This document shows positions 39,558-52,890 of a stretch of 64,000 nt of DNA, in pieces. Both the position numbers and the translations under genes were made by a program. The notes below the pieces were generated by a model. That model saw only the letters and a program-made list of their open reading frames with translations, did no database searches and had not been told where the DNA came from. The stretch lies in assembly GCA_949358305.1 (NCBI GenBank), contig OX442315.1, positions 20,982,427 to 21,046,426 of the forward strand. Direction: 5' to 3'. The stretch comes from Strigamia acuminata (lineage: Eukaryota > Arthropoda > Chilopoda > Geophilomorpha > Linotaeniidae). Position 1 is the first letter of the stretch, and each line of letters begins with the position of its first letter.

Positions 39558-39838
39558 TTATTTTTTCCTATCGTATAGATTCAATTCTGAAACCACGTCA
39601 TCTGTGTAATCTGGATCTTTAATGGGAAATCTGTAAAAAAAATATATATATATTCATTAGGTTTAAAAAATAATTTTTCTATTCGATTAACTTACTCGCA
39701 ACAGATACCACTTTGCACGAGACAGCAATAAGTATTCACTTTCCGTTTGCACTTGCGACATGCCCCGGCCACTTTTTCTTCTGTTAGCACAAAAGCTAAC
39801 ACGCATAATGTAATCAGAATGATCATTGCTTTGTTCAT
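39558..39838 (-). CDS. small secreted cysteine-rich peptide, unrecognised
   Basis: Two exons, 39696-39838 and 39558-39630, join in phase (donor CGA|GTAAGT, acceptor TTTACAG|AT) to give 71 residues. A clear signal peptide (AMIILITLCVLAFVL) is followed by a short mature peptide with six cysteines in the order C-x2-C-x7-CC-x6-CC, rich in lysine and arginine near the front. The tail is acidic (DPDYTDDVVSELN). A run of alternating TATA lies at about 39917-39925 upstream of the ATG. The size, signal and paired cysteines suit a secreted peptide such as a hormone, a defence peptide or another disulfide-stabilised product. I do not recognise the family and the sequence does not reveal a target. Confidence 0.72.
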
Positions 39839-40201
39839 GGCGAATTTTGTTTTTCAGTAATGACTAGATCACTCGGAAAATTTGTCACAGCATTGTATTT
39901 TCTTCAGGTGTACGTATATATATATAGTGTTTTAATGTCAGGTAGGAATTTCATATCGACGTCAGAACCAATATCAAATTTTGTCCATTTTATAGAGATC
40001 GGATTGAAATTGAATTTTTTTTTTTTTTTTTTTTTTAAGGTAACAACGTGTCAAATTAGTTTGTTTTGAATTTTGAATTTTCTTTTGAGGGAAATGAAAC
40101 GATTTGTTTACTTGTCTTTATGTTTTGCGCGCATGGACTTATGGGGGAATAGAAAAGCGGCCATTTTCTCGTTTAAAGTTATGCTGGAAGAGGTGAGAGG
40201 A

Positions 40202-43064
40202 ATGGCGGATGATCTAGGGGCAGTAATTGGTGTCGCATCAACAAAACACCCGAAAACAACACAAAAAGTGTTTCAATATGGCACAGCTGGTTTCAGATCA
40301 AAGTAATTTATTAAATTTTGTTAATGATTTTTTATTTTAATGCATTGGCAGCAAATCGAAGCTTTGAAAAATGATATCATAAACATTTATGGAATTCAAC
40401 TGGCAGGTGGATGGAAAAAAACATTTTTGGAATTCAATCCAAATTCTCAACATTATTCGCAAAGTATCGATTTATATCTGGTGTCAGTGTGTCACTCGAA
40501 CAATGTTACACTGGAGAGTGACCCATCACCTCGAATATCAAAATATGTTTTACGTTGCTTCCTTGTGTCGTGTGTTTGTTTATTTATTTTATTATTTATT
40601 ATTTTTGTTTTTATAGAGGAAATGAATTGGAATTTGTTATGTTTCGAATGGGCTTATTGGCCGCGTTAAGATCGAAATCAACTCAAGGTATCTTGCATTT
40701 AAAAACTACAAAGAAAAAAGGTCAAATATTAATGTGAAAATTGTGCCATTTTCAGCCGCAATTGGTGTCATGATCACCGCATCACACAACCCAGAAGAGG
40801 ATAACGGCGTGAAATTAGTGGATCCAATGGGTGACATGTTGGAATCGGCTTGGGAAATATTGGCAACTCATGTTGTCAATGCTGAGTACGTTTTGAAATC
40901 CAATTAGATTAAAATATAAAATTATATAAAGGAAATTTCTAGGGATGTTGAATTAGTGAGAACGTTAAACCACATCATTTTTTCAACTAATCTTGACATG
41001 AGTGTCACTGCCAAAATACTTATTGGACGTGATACAAGGTACAATCTCATTAAATCCCACTAAATGGTATGAGTATAAAATATTAATTAAAATTTTCTAA
41101 AATGTTTCGAAAAGAAAAAGTAGTTTAGCTCTTTCGCAAGCAGTGATTGATGGAGTTAAAGTAATGGGAGGAGAAGTGCAAGATTTTGGTAAGAATTATC
41201 TTTTAAATGATAATTTTTACTAAAATTTAAATACTTTATTGTTTTAAAGGGTTACTAACAACACCGCAGTTGCATTATGTCACGTGCTGTACAAATACGA
41301 GTGGCAAATATGGTGTCCCGACAGAAGAAGGCTACTACAATAAATTAGGAACAGCTTTTGTACAGCTTAGGAGTTTGGTAAATGAGAAGAGGTTATTCAG
41401 AAGGAAATGTTATAGTTTTTGTTCTTTTAGAACAATACCGAAGCAGATGAGATTCATTCGTTGCGCCTGGATTGCGCGAATGGAGTTGGAGCACTAAAGA
41501 TAAAACAAATGCTTAGTTATCTAAAAGACGAAATTAACATTGAAATACACAACAGCGGTGAAGGAGAACTCAACCACCAGGTTTATATTATTTTATTTGT
41601 TTAAATTTAGAAAATTAATTTTAAAATTGTTTTGAAATGATAGTGTGGAGCGGATTATGTAAAAATACAACAAAAACCACCGGAGAATTTCCCTCTCGAC
41701 GCCGGATTTCAGTGTGCATCTTTTGACGGTGATGCAGACCGAATTGTATATTTTTACTTGGATTCAGGTGGAGTTTTTCATCTATTAGACGGCGACAAAA
41801 TTGCTGCTCTGGTAATGTCGACGAAAAAAATGTATTTTTTTTACTTAATAATTGTTTTTAAATTTTTAGATTTGCAGTTATTTGCAAGAACTTATATTTC
41901 GTTGTAAATTGGATGTCGAAATGGGTGTGGTCCAGACTGCTTATGCTAATGGAAATGCAACTAAATACATTGCATCGACGCTTGTAAGATAAAGTTGCTC
42001 CATTTGGGGGAAGAAGAAAAGAAATTTAAATTAATTTCTATTAATATTTTTCTTTTTTTGACTAGAATATTCCAATTGCTTGTGTTCCGACAGGAGTCAA
42101 GCATCTTCATCACAAGGCAATGCAGTTTGACATAGGTGTTTATTTTGAAGCCAATGGACATGGAACTGTCAGTAAATGCAAGTATTAAGTGGTACAAATT
42201 CTAATTCTACCATTCTATAACATTTTAGGTGGTTTTTAAGGAACGAATCGAAAATAAAATCAAAGAAATAGTGGACAATAACACGTAAGGGCGATTTAAA
42301 TCAATAATGAAATAAAAATTAATAATTAAAAATGTATGTATTAATATTATTGGGATTCTAGTTTAATTATATAATAACAAGATCATTTAGTTGAAGTTTT
42401 CACTAAGATAAAAAAAATTCATTTCAAAGTTTACCTGCAGGCCAAGTTGAAGCTGCCCGCAAATTAAAACACATGATTGATCTTACCAACCAGGTAAAAC
42501 TTAAAAAAATATATTTTTATTTTAATTACTCAATAAAAAATGTTAATAATTTCTTTTTGTAGACTGTTGGTGATGCAATTTCGGACTGTCTTTTGGTTGA
42601 GGCCATTTTGGACGCAAAACGTTGGAGCATCGAAGATTGGGACAATATCTATTCGGATTTGCCTAGCAGACAAATAAAAGTGGTAATAGCGGATAGATCG
42701 ACGCTCACCACTACAGATGCGGAGAGACGAGTTGTTGAACCTCCTGGCCTTCAAAGTGCAATCGACACGCTCCAAGTTATGTTTGAAAATGGTAGAGCTT
42801 TTGTCAGGTGAGATTATCCACATTTAATTGGGATGTTGTATTGAATTAGGGTTTGTTTTAATTCACAGGCCTTCTGGTACCGAAGACATAGTGAGGATTT
42901 ACGCAGAGGCAGACACTCAAGTAACATTAACAGTTGTTAAATTCATTAAATAACGTTTAAATTAATTTTTTTTGTATTAGGAAGCCGCTGATAAATTGGC
43001 TAATGCCGTTGGAATTAGTGTGTACAATCTTGCAGGTGGAGTTGGTGAAAAACCTGTAACTTAA
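40202..43064 (+). CDS. PGM3: phosphoacetylglucosamine mutase
   Basis: Converts GlcNAc-6-phosphate to GlcNAc-1-phosphate on the way to UDP-GlcNAc, needed for chitin and glycoproteins. Fifteen exons: 40202-40302, 40617-40687, 40756-40885, 40943-41038, 41121-41188, 41250-41377, 41431-41580, 41644-41811, 41870-41983, 42066-42167, 42229-42284, 42441-42493, 42563-42807, 42869-42920 and 42981-43064. Motifs: [10 protein letters not shown], the catalytic serine loop [14 protein letters not shown], metal loop DGDADR, sugar-binding loop FEANGHGT, and phosphate-binding [16 protein letters not shown]. All junctions are in phase except exon 11 to exon 12 (42284/42441). There the predicted splice shifts the frame by one base although both exons are clearly homologous to PGM3. 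An AATAAA at 43204 follows. The gene is probably functional, with a misread splice site or a one-base error at that junction. Confidence 0.93.
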
Positions 43065-43604
43065 TATTTTATTATACGATGGCTGAAAGCTTGGCACTAA
43101 TAATTAAGGCCTTTATGGTTGTAATTAAAAGACTAATAATGATTTTCTTTGTATAATAATTTTAATGTGAATTGCAATAAGATTGTGGGGGGACCATTTC
43201 GAGTAATAAAGTTTTATAAAAATTATCGATTATTGTAGCAGACATTTTACTTTAAGTTCATATTTTCGCCACTAGCTGACGCCGTCGAATGAACCTCGAG
43301 TTTCGATTGGCTAACATATGATGTATACGTTTGGGTTATGTATACAATCTTATCAGCATCGTAATAACGAGTAATCATTATATTATTGCAGGCAAAATAC
43401 TAGGCAAGTATCTATTATTTTCGTTTATTTTAACCGTGATGGTTTCATTTCATTCGAGAATATCTGCATTGCAGTTATATTCGTTACATGAGCGGAAACT
43501 TCGATCGCACGGAAATGATGTGGTTGTGAGAAGGTCAGAATTCAGAATTCAGAAATCCGGCAGATGGAGGGGACAAATTGCGATAACTCGACAAACGAAA
43601 TAAG

Positions 43605-45392
43605 ATGGAAGATTACGACACGCTTATAAACGAGGTAAAAAGCCGGATTTGTTGATGTTGTGACAGTTGTGTCACTCAGTTGTGATTTCAGTTGAATATC
43701 GTGAAGCGCAAACTGGAGAGTAAGGTGCAAGCACTCAATATTTTGAATCAAGAACTGCAGGAATGTCAGGAGCAGAGAGATCGTTATAAAGCCCAAGCTA
43801 AACATTCTCGGCATCATTTCTGCACTTTTAATGTCGATGAAAAAGTGTGTGAATCGTGGCAGTCGTATTTGCGAACGTTCAATTTCGTTTTAATTTATTT
43901 ATTTCGTATTTTAGGGTTTGAATCAAATGATTACGAGTTTAAAGGAAAGCAACAAAAACTTAGAAAGTGAGGTGAATGATTTAAGACAGAAAATAATCGA
44001 ATCTACGGGTGACAATAAGGTAAAGGAGAAATATGAAAACTCTAGAAAAATCTCTAAGATCATTTAATTTTATGCAGTTGTTACGAGAACAATTATCCAA
44101 GCATAAAAACAATAGTTCGGATGAAGCAACTAAACTCCGTTTGGGATTTCCTCAAAACGAGCGAGAAGAATTAATTCAGGAACTGGAAACGCTCAAAACT
44201 AAAGTATTTCGTTGTTGCTTTTAAATCAATAAATGAATAATAGTTTCTGATACATGTTTTGTCAATTTAGTGCGCTATGATTGAACGGGATTTACAAATA
44301 GTGTTAGATGAAAGAGAAGAATTTGTTAATGAAAAGGATGCTTACAAGAACAAAGTAGACAGGCTTAATCATCAGTTGAATTACGTCCTCAAAGGAGACG
44401 AAAAACGAATTGTTGATGTCGATACTTTGGTGATGGAAAATAGGTAATAAAATTAAACATATTTTATATTTGTTTAATTTTATAAACTAAAAACTGAACT
44501 AAAACTTTGTAGATATTTACAAGAAAGATTAAAACAAATCCAGGAGGAGAAGAGTTTGTACTTGCAGACATTATCTAAATACAAACAAATGTTGGAAAAG
44601 AGACGTAACCACGGTAACCTAAAGATAGGCGCTAACAATGGAGCGATGGTTATCACGCACAGACAAGGTTTAATGGAGAGAATTTGTTCGGATGAATTGA
44701 ATTGAATGGGTATGTATTTATTTTGCAGTTCAGAAAATGTTGCAGAGCACAAATTTATCCCAACTTCCAACGACACAAACAACAATTGCAGACTTACGTA
44801 GTTTAGCATTAGCACTTTTTGAATCTCTGAATGACAAAAACGTGGCTCTATCCCACCAGAAAAAAGCAAACAAAATCCTTGGCAACCGAGTTACCGAACT
44901 TGAAAACAAAATCAAACAAATGGAGTTACAAGTGTGGGAAAATGGTAACTTTAGGGTTGTTTGAAATCGGATCTAATTTTTACTTAAATTGGGAAATGTT
45001 GTAGAAAATTCTCTAAGCACACAAGCTTTGAGCGATGTAACTGATCACGACTTTATGTTGGACGAGCCAGACTCACCGAAATCTCTTAATGTTACGAGTG
45101 AATTGGCGATTAGTTCTCCCGGGGAGCAGATTTCAGGTAATGAATTCTAGTTAATTCAAAAATGAAAATAAGAAAACTGATTTTTATTATTATAGATGAG
45201 CAGGCATCGTGTCAAAAGGAGGATGAATCAAAGAGCAACGAACATAACACGCTTTCTGAAGACAAATCTAATATCATGTCTCAAATTTCCGCTGCAAATG
45301 AACAAACAACGGATGAGCTTCCGCCTACTTTACTGAAATTAGTGGAAGATGCCCTGTCAAATTTGAATAATTACACGGAATTTAGTAATTAG
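43605..45392 (+). CDS. CCDC149: coiled-coil protein CCDC149
   Basis: Nine exons, 43605-43634, 43692-43844, 43915-44019, 44078-44203, 44271-44443, 44513-44667, 44729-44944, 45005-45136 and 45196-45392, are all in phase and give 428 residues. The protein is almost entirely alpha-helical coiled coil up to about residue 330. The highly conserved block is LPTTQTTIADLRSLALALF followed by ESLNDKNVALSHQKKANKI and LGNRVTELENKI, characteristic of CCDC149. An acidic, serine-rich C-terminus follows. Molecular function of the family is poorly known. The gene begins about 540 bp downstream of PGM3 on the same strand. AATAAA lies at about 45503. Confidence 0.93.
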
Positions 45393-48300
45393 CACTGAAT
45401 AATATGCAATGTTTAAAGATAAACGATGAAAATTTCAAACTCAATTTGTCAAATTCATTTTTGTTGGAAATTCTAAAACAGTATTGTATTATTTATTTGA
45501 AAATAAAATATTGACTTGTCGTGTGCCAATCGCGCTAATTCACACACCGAATAAATGGCTATTAGTGGGTTTGCTAATGTCTCCTTCCACGTCGTAAACT
45601 ATGCAGCAACCCTCAGGGAGAACTTAATGTGAGAATCCATCCTACAATAAACGTGAAAATGGATTTGCTTAGGTAAAATTGAGAAACAATCACAAAAAGC
45701 GAAAAACTTCATCTTTATGATGCCACATGACTAAGTTTCTTGTAACCCAAATGGCCACCTACTTGAATCTACTATACTTAATCGATTACATCTTAGCGAC
45801 GAAATTTTAGCGTCGCCAAAATCGCTAAAGTGGGCTGTCGCTAAAATGACCTACATGTAAAATTTTAAAAAATATAAACAACGACCATATATCTACTACT
45901 TCTCGTTATTGCTATCTGTGTCGTTCTTACGATGTTTACGACTATTAATTGGAAGAGTAATACGAAGGACTTGTAACAAAATATGTTGGACATGGATTTT
46001 TTTTAGTAATGCTAAGCTTATAACACGTCCAAGATATGTCACACTTCTTAAATGATAATACCCACTACACAAATTGAATACACACCTAATCAAAATGAAA
46101 CGACCTGATGTACTGACTTGTGAGTACGAAGCTCAAGCAATTGTATTTTTTACTATACAAATAAAACTTTCTGGATTTTAATGTACAGTATACGGAACGT
46201 TGACATCAGAAAAGCCAAAACAACTCATTCAAGCTACTGTGGAGGCTGAGGTGAGAGAGGTGCGTCAAAACTTGCCCAGCAGAAAAGCCATGGCACAAAT
46301 CGTAAAACGGTCGGGGCTTAAGGAAATGCCAGCATCACAATCGTCCATCGCCACACAGACTGACCCCGAATATCCACCATCGCTAATCTACAAGTCTTCG
46401 AGGAAGGGTTGCGTGGTGTGGTGGACAACAAGTGCGAACAAGGGTGTATACTCGTTCGACGACCTTGCTCTGCAACCACTCTAGTGTAGTCAACTCCCCT
46501 GCCTTTGTCTTCTTTTCTTTTTATCTCTAATTCTTACTAGATGTGTAGAAATTTTGTTAATCTAATAGTTATTTTTAATGGTCACTCTATACTTCTTGCT
46601 TTGTCCCTCCCGTCTTTTCCTCATTCTGCTCACGGGACAAAGTCCGCCTCTCTCTTTTTCTATACTCGCAACTTTGCCTCACTCCTCATTCCAAAATGAT
46701 ACTTGCTCTAGCGCGGCCTAAATGATATCCGACTCAGCCCTATTCTTGAAGGAGATGAAATCGAGCCATCAAGCATCCTCGTCAAAACAACCATTTCCAC
46801 CCAATCAAACCAACAACAACCGCATGTGCAACCCAAGGTAAACAATTTTTTTTTTTTTTTACTTTATCATATTTTCCCTTCGTTTTGTCGGATTTCTCAA
46901 AATGAGTTTTATATTATTGCTCTTTGTGAGAAACGCACGGCGCTGACAAAAGTAAAAATCAAAGCCTAATGGCAAAACAAATGTTTATGCATTTTCATAG
47001 TAGTTCATTTTATGTTTGGAATATATTTCCGATGTTGATTTAAATTTGCGGGCTGAAAATTTTAAATTTTTCATATCAATTTTCTCCATTATTACGCGCT
47101 TAATTTCTCAGAGTAAAATGGAGTTTTGCAGACAGCTGAAATTTCGTGGTCATTATTGCGTGGTTATTATGCATGACACATGCTCTGGACACAGCTCGTT
47201 TAAAATTGGCGGAAAATAAAAACTGGTATGTAAAGCTGCCATCAGAGGTACCATTGTAACGAAGATAAAAATCTTTGCAACTTCCTTTACTAGGATTTAA
47301 GTTGTCTTATTTTTGGGTTCTATTTTTGTTATTTTTTAACTCGATTTAACAATCAGATTTAATGCAGATCACAGTTTTCTACCTTTTAGTTAAAATTGTG
47401 TACTCGCACGATGGATTTATTTGAAGAAAATGTACGAGTATGTACATTTAGTATTTTTCAAGTTCTGCTTTATCTGAAGTTAACTATCAATTTGAATACA
47501 AGTTATGTCTGGTAATGTTTACTCTTGGGATCAATATTGCAGAACAATTCGCTAAAGCTCCTTGGTTGATAAATTGTTAAATCCCAGTGGGTTTGAGGCA
47601 GCAATTTATAATTTATATTAGTTAAATTAGGTTCGTGCAAACTAGTTGAAAATATGGTAGAGATGAGTTTGTAGTTGCCTAAAATTTATTTACTTATATA
47701 CGAAATTTAATAGAAAAAAGAAAATTGTTACCGGTAATTTATTAATTTCTTTAAAATCCTTTTTTATCCTATCTCACATATCTCACAAGCGCGTTTATTT
47801 TATTCTGCCAAAACGTTATTTTTTTTGCATTACACGTTCGAAAAATCATGCGCTTGTTTTTTACAATAAAAAAAAATCCTAAATATTTCTTCAAAAAATT
47901 TGCAAGTGACAAGGTATTTACCAAGAATTCTTGAAAGTAGGGAATCGTGATGTTAAGATAAATGAACAACGATGCACAAGTTTAGAAATGACAACTCAAC
48001 AAGTTATCGCAAAAACGCATCTAATTCCGAAGGTATGTGACAAATGAGAGGCCCACAATTCATTGATCACCTCGACATCTCGCCACCCGCGAAGGCAACA
48101 AATGCGGTCACTAAACTCCCATGACGCAGCGTCTGCTTAAAAAAACAACTCGACTTTTCTCGGGTCACCCGCACCTGCTTTTGAACAAACAAATCGAATC
48201 ACAGTCTAGCTCGAGCAGTCCATTTTAATGTAATAAACCACGAAAATAAAAACAAATCTAAAGTTACCCCTCACGAAAAACCATTTTATGCACTCACTGA

Positions 48301-48482
48301 ATTTATAAGATCAACAAAACAGTCTATTGGTTACTACGAACCAATACTCGTATCTCATTGGTTGAGCGATTACGGAAAACTCACGCGAATCTCAATAACA
48401 GCTCGAGCGCCCAAAACGACTTAGAGAATACTTTAATGACATCCGGGAAACGAATAGAAGCGCGACTGTATGCGATTGGTTT
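45393..48482. other. 3 kb spacer upstream of the Hhex gene
   Basis: Mostly AT-rich. It holds a short structured motif at 45793-45846 (TTAGCGACG..GCTGTCGCTAAAA, partly palindromic) and a transposase-associated fragment at 46200-46484. The last 400 bases before 48483 are GC-richer and probably include the Hhex promoter and leader. No other exons are supported. Confidence 0.4.
46200..46484 (+). pseudogene. fragment resembling a FLYWCH/Mutator-like element protein
   Basis: A 94-codon frame encodes ATVEAEVREVRQNLPSRKAM and AQIVKRSGLKEMPASQS, then PEYPPSLIY and CVVWWTTSANKGVYSFDDLA. The EVR.VR..LPS..A...LVKR pattern is typical of the region just after the FLYWCH zinc finger in Mutator-like element (MULE) proteins of arthropods. 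No FLYWCH finger upstream or DDE domain downstream was found, so this looks like an isolated remnant. Assignment is from remembered family pattern only. Confidence 0.45.
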
Positions 48483-50080
48483 ATGGCTCCGTCACCAAAA
48501 CTTATCAGTCACGACGACGGAACGGACAGTCGTCGCAGTATTGGCCAAAGAACGATGCATGAGTGCGCGCGCTCCCAATTTACCGCGTTTGGAATTGATG
48601 ACATATTGAAAACGGCTTTAAAAGATGATAGGTGTCCTACGGTGGTTGCCCGGCCGTTGGCCGTAAATCTCGCTCAAAGTGCACAGCAACAAACAAACTC
48701 GACGTGGGTTCCGTGGGAATATGCCGTTATGCCCCCACTGAACTTCATTTCGTTGCCCCCATCTCCTCCTCCATCAATTTACGCTTACGGCTTTCTCGAC
48801 AAACACGCAACTTTTTTTAAAGGTAAAAAAAATCATTTATTTTCATAAAAAAATTCACTTTTTTATATTATTATTTTAAATGATGTTACAAAAAAACAAA
48901 ACAAGACATTGCACTTGTTATCCCAACAAGGCATTGTAATAGGGGAAATAGGATTAACTTAAATCCGCTTAACGACAATTTACTTGACTTTTTGACTTGG
49001 GATAACAAAAGAAATTCCAAATGGATTAAATCGAAGCAATACGCGCTCAATTCCTACGAATCCTAGCACCTCTGTGGCGCCTAACACCAACCCGGATTAA
49101 CAAAATTGAAAAATAATCCACTCGTTTAATACCCCTTATTCTAATTACACCATATCTATATAATAAATACCAAATTAAAAACAAAAAATATGTTTTTTTT
49201 AAAAAAAACTACAACTTGAGGCGATATTAATTGAAAAGACGAGTCGTTTCCTGTTATGATGGAGGCGGAAAGTATGCGTTGTGTAGATTAAGGAGACGCA
49301 AAGAAACCCAGGAAGCGATTCGCGTAGTGGGGCGCCTTCTCTTTTCTAACGAATTGGATAGAGGAAGCAATGCAATGTTTACAGTTATAACCTTATACGT
49401 TTCCGCCATCACCTAATTCACAATTATCTTGTTAAAAATAAAATATTAATCAAATGTATTTTTAAATTTCATTAATAGGAGCTGGTAAATTAAATATCCC
49501 CAACGGACCCCACTCGTGGCCACCGTTTTTATCTCGACAAATACCAAAACGTAAAGGCGGCCAAGTGCGATTTTCAAGCGACCAAACTGCAGAATTGGAA
49601 CGAAAATTCGATGAGCAGAAATATTTAACACCGCCGGAAAGGCGTAAATTGGCGAAAATACTGCGGCTTTCGGAGCGCCAAGTGAAGACGTGGTTCCAAA
49701 ATCGAAGAGCGAAATGGAGACGACTTAAACAGGTATAATCTGACATGCCATGTGGCCAAAGTTTTATTTAATCCTCGACTAATGAGGTAAATTAAAACCG
49801 CACAAAACTGCAGGAGGGCCGTACGCAAACGCAGCGGAAGGCCGGCTCTGTAAAAGTCCTTGAATTAGTTTACGGTTATCAGTTAAAAACATCCTGCTAG
49901 CATCGACTGTCGTCCTAGTTATTTGAATTAGATTGCAATTAAAAGCAGTTCCTGAAAATTAACGAAACCTTTTTATAATTCCAGGAGGTTCCAACAACCA
50001 GTGTAAACACTGGCACCCAGCAGGATGAAGAAGAAATGAAAAACAACGCCATTTTACGAGATCCGTACACAATGTTATAA
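48483..50080 (+). CDS. HHEX: Hhex-type homeobox transcription factor
   Basis: Three exons, 48483-48822, 49479-49732 and 49985-50080, are in phase and give 229 residues. The homeodomain (about residues 136-196) reads [20 protein letters not shown], then [20 protein letters not shown] and [17 protein letters not shown], the diagnostic Hex form (GGQVRFS, QKYL.PPERR). The N-terminus contains [10 protein letters not shown], matching the F.I.DIL repressor-type motif of the family, then a proline-rich segment ([16 protein letters not shown]). It acts in the nucleus, mostly as a repressor in endoderm and blood-related patterning. The C-terminus after the homeodomain is short (33 residues) compared with vertebrate Hhex. 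The start is the first ATG in frame. It is convergent with MFSD10. Confidence 0.93.
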
Positions 50081-50770
50081 CGTTCAACATGTTTGTTTCT
50101 ATTGTTTCTTTTTCTTTTTTAATTTCGCGTTATCGTTTTCAAAGCACCCCCATCAAGGGGCTTCACTGCAACATTGTAAATCAATTCGTGCCTTGGTTGT
50201 GGTGCTAAAAGGGATGATGTATCAAATCTGATTTTCAAGGAGTGGGTGATTGTGCTAATTACTTTCAGCCTTATCTCAGGTGTTGAGCGCTTTTTGAAAT
50301 TATTAGCAACATTTTCGAGTCAACAGGTGCCATTAAATGACTGGGTCGTTAAGATTGACTTAAATATTAGCTGTCAACGAGCTGTTTTATACGAATGATA
50401 GGAAAAATATTTTTAATTAAGAGCGTGTTGAATCATTTCTTATCTCCTATGTGCCTGTAATTATTAATTTTAATTATAAGGGATGATAAGTTAGTTGGTG
50501 ATTCTCGTGTCAACAAATGTTTATATAGTTCAAATATTTTTAGATTATTACGAAAAATGTCATTTTTTATTTAAAAAACTTTCATCCAAATATAAAACAC
50601 CGGTATTATATAATTTACAACAAGAAAAACATAAAAACCGTTACCTGATTTTCGTGCATTGTTTCAATAAAAACATTTCCATAAAACTTGATATGTAAAA
50701 CAAAAAAGCCATACAAAAAATGTAATAAAGTAAATGTTTTATACAAAATATTTAATTTCTTTTATAAATA
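50081..50770. other. intergenic 3' ends of Hhex and MFSD10; one dispersed repeat
   Basis: No coding sequence. The segment 50321-50428 is similar to 60780-60890 (see repeat entry). AATAAA strings near 50668 and 50722 are candidate polyadenylation signals for Hhex. The minus-strand signal for MFSD10 is not obvious. Confidence 0.45.
50321..50428. repeat. dispersed repeat, copy A (partner at 60780-60890)
   Basis: CAACAGGTGCCATTAAATGACTGGGTCGTT and following sequence is paralleled at 60780 by AACAGGTGCTTTTAAATGAC, CGGTCGTT. Both continue through a GAGCTGTT phrase and end with AAAATATTTTTAATT. Two diverged copies 10 kb apart indicate a repeat family of unknown type. Confidence 0.65.
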
Positions 50771-52890
50771 TCACAACTCGAGTTTGCGGAGCAGCAAAAG
50801 GGGAATAACCAGGAAAAATCCACCTAGTATGTAACACAATTTCGCTCCCAAAAGCCAAAATACTGTTTGAAAAAAAATAAAATGAATTTAAAAAAACAGC
50901 AAATTTATTGAAATAACTATTTCTAACCACTTGAAGCCAGAATTGGACCCAATGCTCGAGCCAATGCGCCAAGAGAACGAAATATTCCCATTACTGTTCC
51001 TTTTTGTTGATGAGATCCTGCAAATAAAGTTACATTGCAAAACACGTCGGTGATTAAATAAGTCTCGTTTAATTTAAACTTTTACCGTAAGCACAAATTA
51101 GAGTAGTCAAACATGGTATAACAGTTGCCGATGCTGTTGAGAAGAGATTGTCATAAATTTTCATTTAGTTTTATAAACAAGCAACGCTAATTTACCGAAT
51201 GAATACATGGTCAATCCCAAGTATAAAATCCACTCTGTCGTTGCAAAGCCAATGCAAATAAATGCAGGTATTATCAGACTAAGTCCCTAAAGAACACAAA
51301 AATGTACAAATCGTACCAAATATGTCGGTTTAAAATTTTTATTTACCAAAAGGGCAATCTGTTTCTCTTTTCCAACTGGCAATCTTCTAAGAAAAGCACC
51401 TACAAAAAAGAAAAAATGAAAAGAGATAACCAAAATAATAAATAAATAAAGCATACCTTGAAATGTAGCCATTAATAAACCAATGTAAAGAAACATTTTA
51501 CCCTGCTGTACACTGAAATAATCAATAAATATAATTTAAATACAAAATTTCTATTTCATTGTTAAGTATATTTAACAACCTCGTATACTGAAATCGGATG
51601 TGTGTGAGAAACGTCAATGTGTACTCCAAGCCGGAATACAAAAATAAAAATAAAAAGCAAATCAAGCCAATTTTCCGCATGTTTTTTAAATCTAAAATTA
51701 TAAAAAAAAAAAAAATTAACCATTTATGAATTGAATTAATAAAATGTATGTAGTTGCAAATACCTTTGTCATTTACTTTCTGTACAGGATCAAAACGAAA
51801 TAACGCCGATGGATTAATAAAATTCAACGCGTTATTCAAACCACTGCCTAAACTCTTCGCCTAATTAACAAAATTAAAATTTGAACTTGTCACAACAACA
51901 CATATAAAAATAGAAAATATTTAAATTTACCCTTTTGTCGCTTGACAACGTTTCATCAAAATTCAATAACAAATAAATAAAATCAATAACAACCAATGTA
52001 AATGCTAGCAGCGCGGGCCACGAAAAATAATAAGTATTTTCAGTTTTTGTCCAGTGAGCAAATAACGCTCCTGTAATGGGTCCAACAATAAATCCAATTG
52101 AAAATGCAATACCAATCACAGCCTGGAAATTAAATTATAAATAAAAATAAAAACAAAATTAAAAATAATCATCTTACCATGCCCTTTGCACGAGTTTTTT
52201 GAGTCGAAATATCAGCTATAACTGCTGTGCTAATGCTGACATTCCCTCTACTGATTCCTCCAACAATTCGTGAAATAACAAACGTAGAAAAATTCGTTGC
52301 ATTTGCCCATAAAATGTAACAAAACATTTCGCCAACCTAAAGCAAAAAGACAGATTAATAATATCTATTATTTTCAAAGTAAAATCGCAATAAAATCGCA
52401 ATAACAAATACCATAGAAACGAGAAGAATAGATTTCCTTCCGTAAACATCGGATAAAGCGCCCATTACGGGCGATGCAATAAATTGTAAAAATGAAAATA
52501 AAGAACCTATTAATCCTGCAATCGAAAAAGGAATTAGAAATTTAAAAATATAAAATCTTGGACCATAACTCGTAAACATACCTCCAAATAAAACAACATT
52601 AAAATGACCCGGCGCTCCTATTGCTTCTTGAAAGTAATTGATTTTATCCACTAAGAACAGATATAACGATCCCTGTGGAATAATAAAATATACATTTGTA
52701 AAAACACAATTATTAGGAGTTAATATAGATCTTATACTTTGTCATTTTTGTGATAATAATCCAACAGCGATGGAAGCAATGGTAATATGAGTGTAAATGC
52801 CAACAGATCGATTAATAATTGAATAAAAACAACGACTAATATCTTAGATTCCGATTTGCTCGACGCTTTTCCTTTGTTGTTAGATGACAT
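50771..52890 (-). CDS. MFSD10: major facilitator transporter, MFSD10 type
   Basis: Thirteen exons in phase: 52738-52890, 52582-52672, 52412-52515, 52178-52336, 51931-52122, 51764-51860, 51580-51691, 51457-51512, 51347-51399, 51196-51286, 51086-51133, 50928-51017 and 50771-50862, giving 445 residues. The protein has about 12 hydrophobic segments in two halves. The MFS loop 2-3 signature is clear (ASPVMGALSDVYGRKSILLVS), and loop motifs SRIVGGISRGNVSISTAVIAD and GIAFSIGFIVGPITGALFA place it with the tetracycline-resistance-like MFSD10 (TETRAN) subfamily, organic-anion carriers of the plasma membrane. The N-terminus is short and polar (MSSNNKGKASSKSESK) before the first helix (ILVVVFIQLLIDLLAFTLIL). 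Confidence 0.92.
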
